A DNA stretch of 42,653 nt from an uncultured Bacteroidales bacterium (GTDB taxonomy: Bacteria > Bacteroidota > Bacteroidia > Bacteroidales > UBA932): NCBI GenBank assembly GCA_947367315.1, contig CANBDX010000010.1:1-42653 (forward strand), given 5' to 3'. The position numbers were made by a program, and so were the translations under genes. The notes beneath the pieces were generated by a model, which saw only the letters and a list, made by a program, of their open reading frames with translations, did not search any database and had not been told where the DNA came from. This document shows, in pieces, positions 1 through 8,098 of the stretch (its first letter is position 1; every line of letters begins with the position of its first letter).

Positions 1-1
1 T

Positions 2-52
2 CAAACTACCGACGACAAGGGTAACGACTTCTTCAAGAAGCTCGGATTATAG
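2..52 (+). CDS. 3' end of an unidentified upstream host gene
   Basis: An open frame runs from the window edge to a TAG at 50-52 and reads as a lysine/aspartate-rich tail ending in FFKKLGL. Only 16 codons are visible, so the product cannot be named. It lies just ahead of the promoter of the PEGA gene and on the same strand. It is called coding because this frame alone stays open and the next canonical promoter follows directly after it. Confidence 0.4.
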   Translation, partial: QTTDDKGNDFFKKLGL

Positions 53-64
53 GGTTTTAAATAC

Positions 65-94
65 TTGTATTTAACTAAATTAGTCGTATATTTG
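65..94 (+). promoter_or_regulatory. Bacteroidota-type promoter of the PEGA gene
   Basis: TTG at 65-67 is followed after 19 nt by TATATTTG at 87-94, matching the Bacteroidota housekeeping consensus (TTTG, about 19-21 nt, TAnnTTTG). Transcription would start near 100, leaving a leader of about 70 nt before the ATG at 169. Confidence 0.7.
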
Positions 95-168
95 CAAGTT
101 GTGTACTTGTGGGTATACGGCTTTTTTATGCCGCCCCGTCATTCTCAAGGGAATAAACGAATTAACAT

Positions 169-3060
169 ATGAAAAAACTGTTCTATCTTATCTTTGCTGC
201 TGTAGCATTATGTGTGTCAGCGGTTTCTCTCAGCGCTCAGGATACAGGTATTTATCTGGATCAGTCATCTTTTGCTCCAATACAGTCTGATATGATTACA
301 GGAGTGAATATCGACCCTATAGGAAAGGACCGCTCTAATAGAGAGTGCGCCAGAATAAAGATTGCATTGGACCGTATGACTCCGGAGGAGATTGCGGAAG
401 TGAATGTAAAGACTATCGGAGGAAATATCCTGGTGATGAAGAAGGAAGTTGCGGTTGATGGCAACGGAGTAATTGTCGAGATGACTGCCCGTTCAGGGGT
501 ACGTTTCCACTTGATTCATTCCAAGATAGGCTCGTCGAATGTCGTTACGGTGGATCTTGAAGGAAATAAGGAATATAAGATAAAGGGTTGGAGCAATGCG
601 AAGAAGACCATTACTATTGATTGCGGCCCGGACAGAGTCGGTGCTCAGGTATATCTGGATAATCAATATAAAGGTGAGATTGCTTCCAATGGTGTGTATA
701 ACATCCCCGAAGTACCAATAGGACAACATACTGTCTTTGTTACAGATGGGCATGCATCCGGTCAGCAGGTTGTGAACGTTACCAACACTCAGATCTATTT
801 CCAGATCACGATGCAGGCTGAGATGAAGCAGTTTGTTACATTCAAGATACAGCCTTTAGATGCTAATGCGACTGTCATTATGGATAATCAGTACCTTCCG
901 GTACAGAATGGTGTCGCATATACCGAGGTCAAGGTGGGCAAGCATTCGTATGAGATTACATCGGACCGCTATCATACTGAAGTAGGAACGGTAGATGTGA
1001 ATGCTGAAAATAGGGCGGAAGTTTCCTTGAAAATGCTTCCGAATTACGGATATCTGAATGTGTTGGCAACAGATGCGTCCAAAGGGGCTGCAATCATAGT
1101 GGATGGTAAGCAGGTCGGACAGGTCCCCTTTAAGATTGAACTGCCGAGCAAGGTGCATAATGTCACTATTGTTCAGCCGATGTATAACCAGTTCAATACG
1201 ACTGTGACAATTAAGGATGGAGAGACATTGGACCTCTATCCTGCTCTTGATGCAAATTTTGCAGAAGTCGTATTTACAGTTGGCAATGATGCTGATATAT
1301 ACATAGATAACAAGCTGATTGGAAGAGGCAGGATAACTTATAAAGTTCCATATGGACAACATCGTATCGAATGTCGTAAGGAAGGTCATACCCCATCTGC
1401 GAAGAATGTCAATTTTAATGCAGCAATGAGTGGCAATACGATCACTCTGGATGCTCCTACGCCAATATATGGAACCCTTTCTGTTCAGTCTTCGCCTATA
1501 GGGGCAACGATATATATTGATGGCAATCAGGTAGGAACAACCCCTAAGACAATAAATAATATCATTATAGGTTCTCACTCGGTTGAAGTCAGACATCAGG
1601 GATACCTTCCGATGAAAAAGCAGGTGGAGATAAAGAAGGATCAGCCTCAGTATATAACCGCTCAGGACTTCACCCTTAGCAAAGCCCTGAGGAAGGTGCA
1701 GGTGACTCTGAATACGGCTTCTGATGCCGACATTTATGTCGATGGCGTGAAAAAGGGACGTGGAAAATGGACAGGTTCTCTTACCGAAGGCACGACATAT
1801 AAGTTCGAGTCAGTCAAGACAGACTGCAGGAACGGCCGTCTCGATTATGCTCTTGAATATAATAACGGGCAGCCAGTGAACCTCACTATCGCGAACCCAG
1901 TCCAGAAGACAGGTTCGCTGAACATCACGACTAATGCAGGCGGTTCGGTCTATATCAAGAAGGACGGTTCCGAGAACAAGTATTCCGCTCCATTCAACAA
2001 CAAGTATATGCCGATAGGAAACTACTCCGCATATGCTTCAAAGAGCGGATACCATTCCAGCCAAACCAAATACTTCACTGTAAATGAGAACGAGACTACC
2101 AATGTAAAGCTGGATATGGACAAGATCGGTTGGCTTGAGAAGTATACAGGATATGATACACACCATATGCTGGAGTTCTCTTATGGACTGGGTATAAACA
2201 CGTCGGATTACATGACCGGCTCTGAAAATTATCTTGGCGTTAACTATGCATATGCTCCAAAGGCCATGGGATTCCAGACTTCATTGATGTTCGGTCTTGA
2301 AGGTGGTGACTTCGGATTTACAGCAGGTCCTGTGATCCACCTGAGCGACTACACATCTACAGACTGGCAGTTTTATGCGGGTATCGGTGCCCGATATGAT
2401 TCCGCATCACATGCGTTTGATCCATTGTTCAGTTCTTATGCATGGCATTGGTTGGTGGATGCCGGAATAAGGATGAATTTCGATGAACTTTCGGATGATT
2501 TCTTCGGAGTCGGACTTTCTTTTGCTTCCCTATCGCTCGGATGCAAGTTCTCAAGTGATTTGGTTATACCTACTTTGGGTGTCAGCCTGTTCCCTGCATT
2601 TGCATATGGGCTTGTGGAAAATAATAACTGGGATTTCGCAGCTCACTTTGCCGGAGTGTCCATGGGATACGATATAGATATGGATGAGTTCATGATGGGA
2701 GCTTATTACAGCTATTGCCGTACCCAGCTCGGTTTTTATACCAATTTCCTGGTAGGATTCGAAAGCAGTTATTCAGTTGCAGCCGGTCCTGTAATCCGTC
2801 TGACCGATGACTACAGCTTCTGCGACTGGCAGCTTTATGGAGGTATCGGTGTGCAGAATGATGAGTTTATGGGCGACTTCGGTATGCGTTTCGGATGGCA
2901 GAGCTCCACTTCATTCAGCTGGTGGGACTTTTCGCTCGGTTGTCAGGTATATGACGGATGCTACACTCCTACAATGACTCTTGGACTCGGAGTCAGCCTT
3001 ACAGCTATTCTTACCGCATGTACAGTAGCTCTTGCAGCAATGGAAGAGGAAGGTTATTAA
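169..3060 (+). CDS. Secreted multi-PEGA-domain protein
   Basis: This 963-residue protein has a signal peptide (residues 1 to about 24, ending LSAQD). It then has a long series of PEGA-type repeats, recognisable by units such as GAQVYLDNQYKGE, AAIIVDGKQVGQVPF and GATIYIDGNQVGTTP, spread over about residues 145-640. PEGA domains are small beta-rich modules found in surface proteins. The last 300 residues are rich in glycine and aromatics in alternating patterns (for example FGLEGGDFGFTAGPVIHLSD), suggesting an outer-membrane beta region; this is inference. The ATG follows an A-rich stretch. It probably forms an operon with the next gene, 21 nt downstream. The exact function is unknown; a cell-envelope role is likely. 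Confidence 0.8.
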   Translation: MKKLFYLIFAAVALCVSAVSLSAQDTGIYLDQSSFAPIQSDMITGVNIDPIGKDRSNRECARIKIALDRMTPEEIAEVNVKTIGGNILVMKKEVAVDGNGVIVEMTARSGVRFHLIHSKIGSSNVVTVDLEGNKEYKIKGWSNAKKTITIDCGPDRVGAQVYLDNQYKGEIASNGVYNIPEVPIGQHTVFVTDGHASGQQVVNVTNTQIYFQITMQAEMKQFVTFKIQPLDANATVIMDNQYLPVQNGVAYTEVKVGKHSYEITSDRYHTEVGTVDVNAENRAEVSLKMLPNYGYLNVLATDASKGAAIIVDGKQVGQVPFKIELPSKVHNVTIVQPMYNQFNTTVTIKDGETLDLYPALDANFAEVVFTVGNDADIYIDNKLIGRGRITYKVPYGQHRIECRKEGHTPSAKNVNFNAAMSGNTITLDAPTPIYGTLSVQSSPIGATIYIDGNQVGTTPKTINNIIIGSHSVEVRHQGYLPMKKQVEIKKDQPQYITAQDFTLSKALRKVQVTLNTASDADIYVDGVKKGRGKWTGSLTEGTTYKFESVKTDCRNGRLDYALEYNNGQPVNLTIANPVQKTGSLNITTNAGGSVYIKKDGSENKYSAPFNNKYMPIGNYSAYASKSGYHSSQTKYFTVNENETTNVKLDMDKIGWLEKYTGYDTHHMLEFSYGLGINTSDYMTGSENYLGVNYAYAPKAMGFQTSLMFGLEGGDFGFTAGPVIHLSDYTSTDWQFYAGIGARYDSASHAFDPLFSSYAWHWLVDAGIRMNFDELSDDFFGVGLSFASLSLGCKFSSDLVIPTLGVSLFPAFAYGLVENNNWDFAAHFAGVSMGYDIDMDEFMMGAYYSYCRTQLGFYTNFLVGFESSYSVAAGPVIRLTDDYSFCDWQLYGGIGVQNDEFMGDFGMRFGWQSSTSFSWWDFSLGCQVYDGCYTPTMTLGLGVSLTAILTACTVALAAMEEEGY

Positions 3061-3081
3061 TAATCAGAAATACGTTATATC

Positions 3082-4596
3082 ATGAAATCAGGAATTTTCG
3101 TTGTAACAGTCCTTTCAGCATGTCTGATGCTTTCATCGGGCACGGCTCAGGCGCAGAATATGGAGGACTTTAAGACATACAAGGAAAGAACCATGTCGCA
3201 GTTCAAGACCTATAAGAAGCAGGTGCAGACCGAGTTCAAGGCTTACAGGGATAAGGTGAATGCCGAGTTCGAAGCCTTCATGAGGAAGTCTTGGGAACGT
3301 ATGGAAGGCAAACCTGCCAAGGAAAAGCCTGTTCCTGAAAAGGATGTAATTCCGTCTGTGGTTCCTGAGCATGAATTGTCCAAGATCCCTGAGAACAAGA
3401 GGCTTCCTGATGTTGAGGTAGCTCCGGCTCCCAAGCCGCAGCCTGTTCCTGAACCGATCGCACCTATCGAGGAAGTGAAGATTCCTCTGCAGAAGTGGAT
3501 GTCGTTCTCTTTGTATGGAACTTCATGCAAGGTCAGGTGCGATGTAGCTAACAAGCTGGTCCTGAAGGGGCTTGATGAGGATAGTGTTGCGGATATGTGG
3601 AAATCTCTTGGAGAACCGCAATATGACAATCTTCTTGCAGACTGCCTCGGCATAAGGCAGAATCTGGACCTCTGTGACTGGGCCTACATCAAGCTCGTGG
3701 AGACAGTCACAAATAAGGTATATGGTAAGGCAAACAATAAAGAGTCTGTGGTGTTCCAGTCTTATATCCTCACACAGTCGGGCTTTGATGTGCTGATGGC
3801 ACGTTCTACTGATGACAGCCGCCTTCATATGCTCATGGCCTCGGACAGCGACATCTTCGGTTCTCCATATTGGAACATAAGCGACAGACATTATTATCTG
3901 ATGGATAATTCAGGTACAAAGAGTCTGTTTATCTTTTCGGAGTCTTTCCCTGAGACAAAGCCTATGCGTCTGCTGATGACAGGTGAGAATAAGTTTGCAG
4001 CCAAGTCATCTGCTCCGAGGACCCTTAAGGCAAAGCGTTATCCGGATATGAGTGCAGACGTGCCGGTGAATGAGAACCTCCTTTCCTTCTATAACGATTA
4101 TCCGTCGTCATTCGAGAAGGGGGACCGATACACCAAGTGGAGAGCATACGCAATGCTTCCTCTTGACAAGGTGACTAGAGATGCGCTCTATCCTGTCCTG
4201 AAGTCGTATGTTAAGGGTAAGTCGGAGAATGAGGCGGTGAACATCATTCTCAATTTCGTACAGACAGCATTCGTTTACGGATATGATGATGAAGTCTGGG
4301 GAGGAGACAGGGCATTCTTTGCTGAGGAGACCATTTATTATCCGTACAGTGACTGCGAGGACCGTTCGATCCTTTTCTCAAGACTGGTACGTGATATTAC
4401 AGGTCTCGAAGTGGTGCTTCTGTATTATCCAGGTCACCTTGCTACTGCTGTCAGGTTCAATGAGAATGTGTCAGGAGACCATCTGATGGTCGGAGATAAG
4501 AAATACGTTGTCTGCGATCCTACATATATTAATGCGAGGGTGGGAATGACCATGCCGAAAATGGATAATTCGAAAGCGATTGCAGTAAAGCTTTAA
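3082..4596 (+). CDS. Secreted transglutaminase-like protein
   Basis: This 504-residue protein has a signal peptide (1 to about 25, ending AQAQN). A charged heptad-like coiled coil follows (about 30-75, with repeated FKTYK/FKAYR units), then a proline-rich linker. The C-terminal domain carries a plausible transglutaminase/papain-like triad: Cys425 in SDCEDRS, His452 in PGHLATAV and Asp479 in VCDPTY. Such domains act as proteases or cross-linkers; the substrate is unknown. It is 21 nt downstream of the PEGA gene and both products are exported, so they may act together at the cell surface. A strong terminator follows at once. Confidence 0.7.
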   Translation: MKSGIFVVTVLSACLMLSSGTAQAQNMEDFKTYKERTMSQFKTYKKQVQTEFKAYRDKVNAEFEAFMRKSWERMEGKPAKEKPVPEKDVIPSVVPEHELSKIPENKRLPDVEVAPAPKPQPVPEPIAPIEEVKIPLQKWMSFSLYGTSCKVRCDVANKLVLKGLDEDSVADMWKSLGEPQYDNLLADCLGIRQNLDLCDWAYIKLVETVTNKVYGKANNKESVVFQSYILTQSGFDVLMARSTDDSRLHMLMASDSDIFGSPYWNISDRHYYLMDNSGTKSLFIFSESFPETKPMRLLMTGENKFAAKSSAPRTLKAKRYPDMSADVPVNENLLSFYNDYPSSFEKGDRYTKWRAYAMLPLDKVTRDALYPVLKSYVKGKSENEAVNIILNFVQTAFVYGYDDEVWGGDRAFFAEETIYYPYSDCEDRSILFSRLVRDITGLEVVLLYYPGHLATAVRFNENVSGDHLMVGDKKYVVCDPTYINARVGMTMPKMDNSKAIAVKL

Positions 4597-4602
4597 TATT
4601 AC

Positions 4603-4630
4603 GGCACGCACAAAGGTGCGTGCCTTTTTG
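4603..4630 (+). terminator. Rho-independent terminator after the PEGA/transglutaminase operon
   Basis: GGCACGCA (4603-4610) pairs with TGCGTGCC (4617-4624) around a 6-nt loop, and TTTTTG follows. The tadA ATG begins only 4 nt after this element, so tadA must depend on readthrough or a promoter overlapping the hairpin. Confidence 0.85.
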
Positions 4631-4633
4631 CTT

Positions 4634-5065
4634 ATGGATGAGAAGTACATGAGGGAAGCCCTCAGGGAGGCAATGGCGGCAGCTGCAGAAGATGAGGTGC
4701 CTATCGGCGCGGTAGTCGTGTGTAGGGGACGTGTTATAGCGCGGGGACATAATATGACCGAAAGACTTAATGACCCCACTGCCCATGCTGAGATGATTGC
4801 AGTTACGGCAGCATCAGAGGCGGTCGGAGGTAAATATCTCAACGACTGCACTATCTATGTGACTGTGGAACCATGTCCCATGTGTGCCGGTGCGTTGGCC
4901 TGGTCACAGATCGGCAAGGTCGTTTATGGAGCTTCTGATCCAAAGCGCGGATTCGGCATGTTCTCTCCGTCGCTTATGCATCCCAGGACGGAAATAATAT
5001 CTGGTGTTTTGTCCGAGGAATGCGGCGCAGTCGTGACAGAATTCTTCAAAAACAAGAGAAGGTGA
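4634..5065 (+). CDS. tadA: tRNA adenosine(34) deaminase TadA
   Basis: This 143-residue zinc-dependent deaminase converts A34 to inosine in the tRNA anticodon. Motifs are clear: HAE at 51-53 (zinc ligand and catalytic Glu) and PCPMC with Cys81 and Cys84 as zinc ligands. Length is normal for TadA. The ATG at 4634 is chosen over a GTG at 4616, which lies inside the terminator hairpin. The stop overlaps the start of the next gene by one base (TGATG), suggesting translational coupling. The family also contains guanine and cytosine deaminases, but size and motif spacing favour TadA. Confidence 0.9.
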   Translation: MDEKYMREALREAMAAAAEDEVPIGAVVVCRGRVIARGHNMTERLNDPTAHAEMIAVTAASEAVGGKYLNDCTIYVTVEPCPMCAGALAWSQIGKVVYGASDPKRGFGMFSPSLMHPRTEIISGVLSEECGAVVTEFFKNKRR

Positions 5066-5502
5066 TGGAGTGGCTTGAAGGTTTGGGGCTTCTGGGTCTT
5101 TTTATTGGCGCCTTCATGGCTGCGACCATTATTCCTTTCAGTTCGGATGCCATATATCTCGGTGTCCTTGCTGCCACAGGTAATTCCCTCGGATGTCTTG
5201 TTGCAGGCACCTTGGGAAACTGGCTTGGAAGTGTCCTCGGTTACTGGATCGGCTGGATGGGCAAGTGGGAATGGATGGAAAGGTGGTTCAAGGTGAAGCC
5301 CGAGACCTTGCAGAAGCAGAAGGAGAAGATAGACCGCTATGGCGTCTGGCTGGCCCTTGTCTGCTGGTTTCCGATAATAGGTGACGTAATAGCCATAGGA
5401 TTGGGATTCTATAAGACCAGACCGTTCTGGACAATCCTCCTGATGTTCGTCGGCAAACTGTCGCGTTTTCTGGTCTGGAATCTGATTTACGGACTTTTCT
5501 AA
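5065..5502 (+). CDS. YqaA/DedA-family (VTT domain) membrane protein
   Basis: This is a 145-residue inner-membrane protein with several hydrophobic segments and the pattern FIGAFMAATIIPFSSD near the N-terminus. It also has GNWLGSVLGYWIG and a later re-entrant-type segment WFPIIGDVIAIGLGF. These features fit the SNARE-associated/DedA group, specifically the YqaA subfamily. DedA relatives take part in lipid translocation and envelope integrity; the role here is inferred from family only. The ATG at 5065 overlaps the tadA stop. It is the last host protein gene before the prophage. Confidence 0.8.
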   Translation: MEWLEGLGLLGLFIGAFMAATIIPFSSDAIYLGVLAATGNSLGCLVAGTLGNWLGSVLGYWIGWMGKWEWMERWFKVKPETLQKQKEKIDRYGVWLALVCWFPIIGDVIAIGLGFYKTRPFWTILLMFVGKLSRFLVWNLIYGLF

Positions 5503-5503
5503 A

Positions 5504-5535
5504 TTTGCAGATAATCAAAATTAGTGATATCTTTG
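5504..5535 (+). promoter_or_regulatory. Promoter of tRNA-Gln
   Basis: TTTG (5504-5507), 20 nt, then TATCTTTG (5528-5535): a full match to the Bacteroidota consensus. The tRNA starts 10 nt after the -7 box. Confidence 0.8.
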
Positions 5536-5545
5536 CGCCCGGAAT

Positions 5546-5619
5546 TGAGATATGGTGTAACGGTAGCACTACAGATTTTGGTTCTGTCTGTCCAGGTTCG
5601 AATCCTGGTATCTCAACCA
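5546..5619 (+). tRNA. tRNA-Gln(UUG), prophage integration target
   Basis: Acceptor TGAGATA (5546-5552) pairs with TATCTCA (5609-5615), with discriminator A (5616) and an encoded CCA (5617-5619). The anticodon stem ACAGA/TCTGT encloses the loop TTTTGGT with anticodon TTG. The T arm is CCAGG/CCTGG around TTCGAAT. The phage integrase lies directly downstream in the same direction, so the 3' part of this gene is the probable attL core. The tRNA is intact. Confidence 0.95.
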
Positions 5620-5631
5620 AACCCGTGTAAA

Positions 5632-5655
5632 CCGCTGAAAATCAGCGGTTTTTCT
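5632..5655 (+). terminator. Terminator downstream of tRNA-Gln, on the prophage side
   Basis: CCGCTGA (5632-5638) and TCAGCGG (5642-5648) form a 7-bp stem with an AAA loop followed by TTTTTCT. It lies 12 nt after the CCA, past the expected attachment core, so the prophage may supply the tRNA terminator. The arm sequence recurs in the CTGAAAATCAG sites near 22.1-23.1 kb. Confidence 0.8.
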
Positions 5656-5672
5656 ATTTATAAGGATGAAAA

Positions 5673-5690
5673 CGGGTCAAAAACGGGTCA
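5673..5690 (+). repeat. Left pair of CGGGTCA repeats (putative integrase arm sites)
   Basis: CGGGTCA occurs at 5673-5679 and 5684-5690, exactly 11 bp apart. The same arrangement recurs at the right end of the window (three and two copies, also 11 bp apart). Placement next to attL and the integrase suggests arm-type sites. Confidence 0.6.
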
Positions 5691-5754
5691 CGAAAATATC
5701 AACGGTTTTTCCTTGTACGATGCCATTATGGGGTTGTGCAAAGAAAAAAAATTT

Positions 5755-6903
5755 ATGTTTTTCAAACCAACCCCCTTTCTTCAATATGTACCTGCCAAAC
5801 TGCATGAAGCGCAGGAGTGGTATGTCTCATTTCAAGTCATGGACCCGACTACAAATGCTCTCAAGAGGGTCCGCATCAAGTTCAATCGCATAGCCAATAT
5901 CCGAGAACGCCGCAAGGCTGGAAAGGCGTTTGTAAATACCATAAATGAACAGCTTGTATTGGGTTGGAATCCTCTGCTTGAGAAGATTGCTCCTCGCGCA
6001 GGCATAAAGGCCTTCGAGGCTATGGATACATTTCTCAGGGCCAAGGCTAAGGAATCTGAGGATAATACCATGAGGGCGTACCGGTCGTATGTCAAGATAT
6101 TAAAGGACTGGATGCTTGCGAACGGTTTTGATGAACATTCTTACATGACTTCATTTACGAAAGTCGCTGCGGTCCGCTTCATGGAGGATGCTGATGACAA
6201 GGTGTCAGCCCAGACATTCAACAATTATCTGCGGTTCTATAGCATCCTGTGCAACTGGATGGTGAAGAAGGGATATATTGCGACCAATCCGTTCGACGAT
6301 GTCGTAAGGAAACCGAAGAAGCTGCTGAAAAAGAAGCGCAGGATCCTGACGGATGAGCAGCTGGCTGCGCTATGGAATTATCTGTCTGAAGCTAATCCTG
6401 GGTATATGCTTATCTGCATGTTCTGTTATCTATGTCTGATGCGCCCAAAGGAGATAATGTTACTTAAATGTGGGGATATTGACTTGAAACGACAGATCAT
6501 ACATGTGAGAGGAGAGATTGCGAAGAATGACAACGATTCCGATAGGACCATTCCCGATGACATGCTTGCGCTCCTGAAGAACTGGGACCTTTCCCGTCCG
6601 GACTGGTATCTGTTTTCGGGAGATAGATTTGAGTTCAAGCCCGGGCCTGACAAAGTATGGAGTCAGAGGGTGTCTGATTTCTGGCAAGTGTACGTGCGAC
6701 CGAATTGCGGTTTTGGCCCGGAGGTGCAGTTCTATAGTCTGAAAGATACAGGCATTACCAACATGCTCGGCTCCGGAGTACCGGCTTCGTTCGTAAAGCA
6801 GCAGGCGGACCACAGCAGTCTGTCAATGACATCGGTATATCTCGGAAAGTCGGCAAGGGCTTCGGAAGAAATCAAAATGCTCGATATTCTGCATAAAGAA
6901 TAA
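5755..6903 (+). CDS. int: Phage tyrosine recombinase (integrase)
   Basis: This 382-residue site-specific recombinase would insert and excise the prophage at tRNA-Gln. There is an N-terminal arm/SAM-like region (to about 180) and a C-terminal catalytic domain. Arg230 (LMRPKE), His353 (ADHSS) and the nucleophile Tyr362 (SVYLGK) are in place. The usual HxxR motif reads Tyr327-x-x-Lys330 (FYSLKDT), a variant I associate with Bacteroidota phage integrases. The frame stays open upstream across the tRNA, but that part is not plausible protein. ATG 5755 follows an A-rich run and gives the family-like start MFFKPTP; ATG 5728 is the alternative. It is co-oriented with the tRNA. Confidence 0.9.
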   Translation: MFFKPTPFLQYVPAKLHEAQEWYVSFQVMDPTTNALKRVRIKFNRIANIRERRKAGKAFVNTINEQLVLGWNPLLEKIAPRAGIKAFEAMDTFLRAKAKESEDNTMRAYRSYVKILKDWMLANGFDEHSYMTSFTKVAAVRFMEDADDKVSAQTFNNYLRFYSILCNWMVKKGYIATNPFDDVVRKPKKLLKKKRRILTDEQLAALWNYLSEANPGYMLICMFCYLCLMRPKEIMLLKCGDIDLKRQIIHVRGEIAKNDNDSDRTIPDDMLALLKNWDLSRPDWYLFSGDRFEFKPGPDKVWSQRVSDFWQVYVRPNCGFGPEVQFYSLKDTGITNMLGSGVPASFVKQQADHSSLSMTSVYLGKSARASEEIKMLDILHKE

Positions 6904-6932
6904 CCCTGCCACGCTTCACAGCGGAGCAGGGT
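6903..6932. terminator. Two-stage hairpin between convergent integrase and amidase
   Basis: ACCCTGC (6903-6909) pairs with GCAGGGT (6926-6932), and an inner CGCT/AGCG closes a TCAC loop. It overlaps the integrase stop and separates convergent genes. There is no clear T tract, so termination in either direction is likely but unproven. Confidence 0.5.
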
Positions 6933-6962
6933 GGGTTAAACACTAAAACTATTGCGAGCAAA

Positions 6963-7568
6963 TTACACGGTGCTGAAGCAGATTTGTGCAATTGATTTGA
7001 TATGTAGGTCTATTATGGCTTTCTCGCCTTCCGGGCTCATCAGGAACTTGCAGTCCTTCTCGTTGTTCATGAAAAGGTTCTCTGTGAGTACGGCCGGACA
7101 TGCTGTGTCGCGTATGATTGCAAAGCTGCTATCGCGGTCGGGGTTGCCGTCCTCGAAGTCTCCGCGCATCGGGAACTTGTCTCCGAGAAGATCTTTGGCG
7201 TTGTTCCAGAATACGCGGGCATATTCGTCTGATTTTGTCTCTCCTGGCGAAGTGTGGATTTCCCATCCGGAGGCAGTGTTGATACTCTGAGCTGCGTTTA
7301 GATGTACGGATACGAGAAGTGTCTGTGATATGCCGTTCTGAGCTGCAATTCGGTTTGCTCGCTGAACTCGCATACGGAGAGGAATGTCGTTATCTTCCGG
7401 TACCAGGATATGACATGGTATAGCCAGCTTCTTCAATTCGCTTGCAATGGCCTTCACTATTGCTCTGGAGTATTTCCATTCAAGCAAATATGTGCCGTCC
7501 TCCCAGATTGGAGACCGCTTGCCCGGCGTGTCGCTGCCGTGTCCGTTGTCAAGTATTATCATTCTCAT
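6963..7568 (-). CDS. N-acetylmuramoyl-L-alanine amidase (phage endolysin)
   Basis: This 201-residue Amidase_3 zinc hydrolase cuts the bond between muramic acid and the stem peptide to lyse the host. Zinc ligands are His10 (DNGHG), Glu30 (LLEWK) and His89 (SVHLNA); the catalytic Glu163 lies in LTENLFMN. There is no signal peptide, so release would need a holin, and a holin-like gene lies at 24.0-24.3 kb. It is the last gene of the head operon and its start overlaps the previous stop by 4 nt (ATGA). Only the catalytic domain is present; there is no separate wall-binding domain. Confidence 0.9.
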   Translation of the reverse strand: MRMIILDNGHGSDTPGKRSPIWEDGTYLLEWKYSRAIVKAIASELKKLAIPCHILVPEDNDIPLRMRVQRANRIAAQNGISQTLLVSVHLNAAQSINTASGWEIHTSPGETKSDEYARVFWNNAKDLLGDKFPMRGDFEDGNPDRDSSFAIIRDTACPAVLTENLFMNNEKDCKFLMSPEGEKAIIDLHIKSIAQICFSTV

Positions 7569-8098
7569 ACCGCATCAATGGCTTTTAGGTCAAGCTCCAT
7601 GGTGAAGCCGTAACTGTTGGAAAGTTCCTTGGCTACGAACGGGGAAATGGTGGTCGGGAACGGCAGCCATTCTATACTGTAGTCAAGATTGACATCGTCT
7701 CTCATCCGCTCGCGTATTGCCTTCAGGATCTCAAGGCATTCCGCCTGACTCAATGTTTCGGCAAAGGCATCTTCGTCGTTCGGGTGGGCCTGTGCAACAG
7801 TGACCGCGATATGGAAGGAGTCTGTCTTGACATCGTGTTTGCTGAGGGTGGAAACTATGTTGGAGTAATCGATGAACAAATACGGGCCTGCGATGGACGA
7901 AATCCGGGATTTTACAGCGTCCGTGTTGATTCCGAAAATAAAATTGCCGAGTCCGGAGATTCTATTCCCGTCGTGAACAGCCAGGACCTCTTCTTTGGAC
8001 TGGTCGTAAACCAGTCCGGAAGAGGCCTGAAAAAAGTTCTCTAAAGCCTCTCGGCTTACAAACTGAGAAAAGTATTTGAGGATAAGCAGAAGTATCAT
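7565..8098 (-). CDS. Phage protein of unknown function (connector/tail-completion-like position)
   Basis: This 177-residue protein has no motif I recognise. A hydrophobic N-terminus (MILLLILKYF) is followed by a mixed alpha/beta sequence with an acidic stretch (about 110-130). It overlaps both neighbours by 4 nt (ATGA), so it is translationally coupled to the endolysin and to the 286-residue protein upstream. Its place two genes after the portal block makes a head-tail joining or tail-terminator role plausible. This is inference from position only. Confidence 0.65.
   Translation of the reverse strand: MILLLILKYFSQFVSREALENFFQASSGLVYDQSKEEVLAVHDGNRISGLGNFIFGINTDAVKSRISSIAGPYLFIDYSNIVSTLSKHDVKTDSFHIAVTVAQAHPNDEDAFAETLSQAECLEILKAIRERMRDDVNLDYSIEWLPFPTTISPFVAKELSNSYGFTMELDLKAIDAV

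Noticed and set aside
856..1596. Long minus-strand ORF of 246 codons inside the PEGA gene
   Set aside because: It is a shadow of a clearly coding gene with signal peptide and repeats; its translation has no coherent domain.
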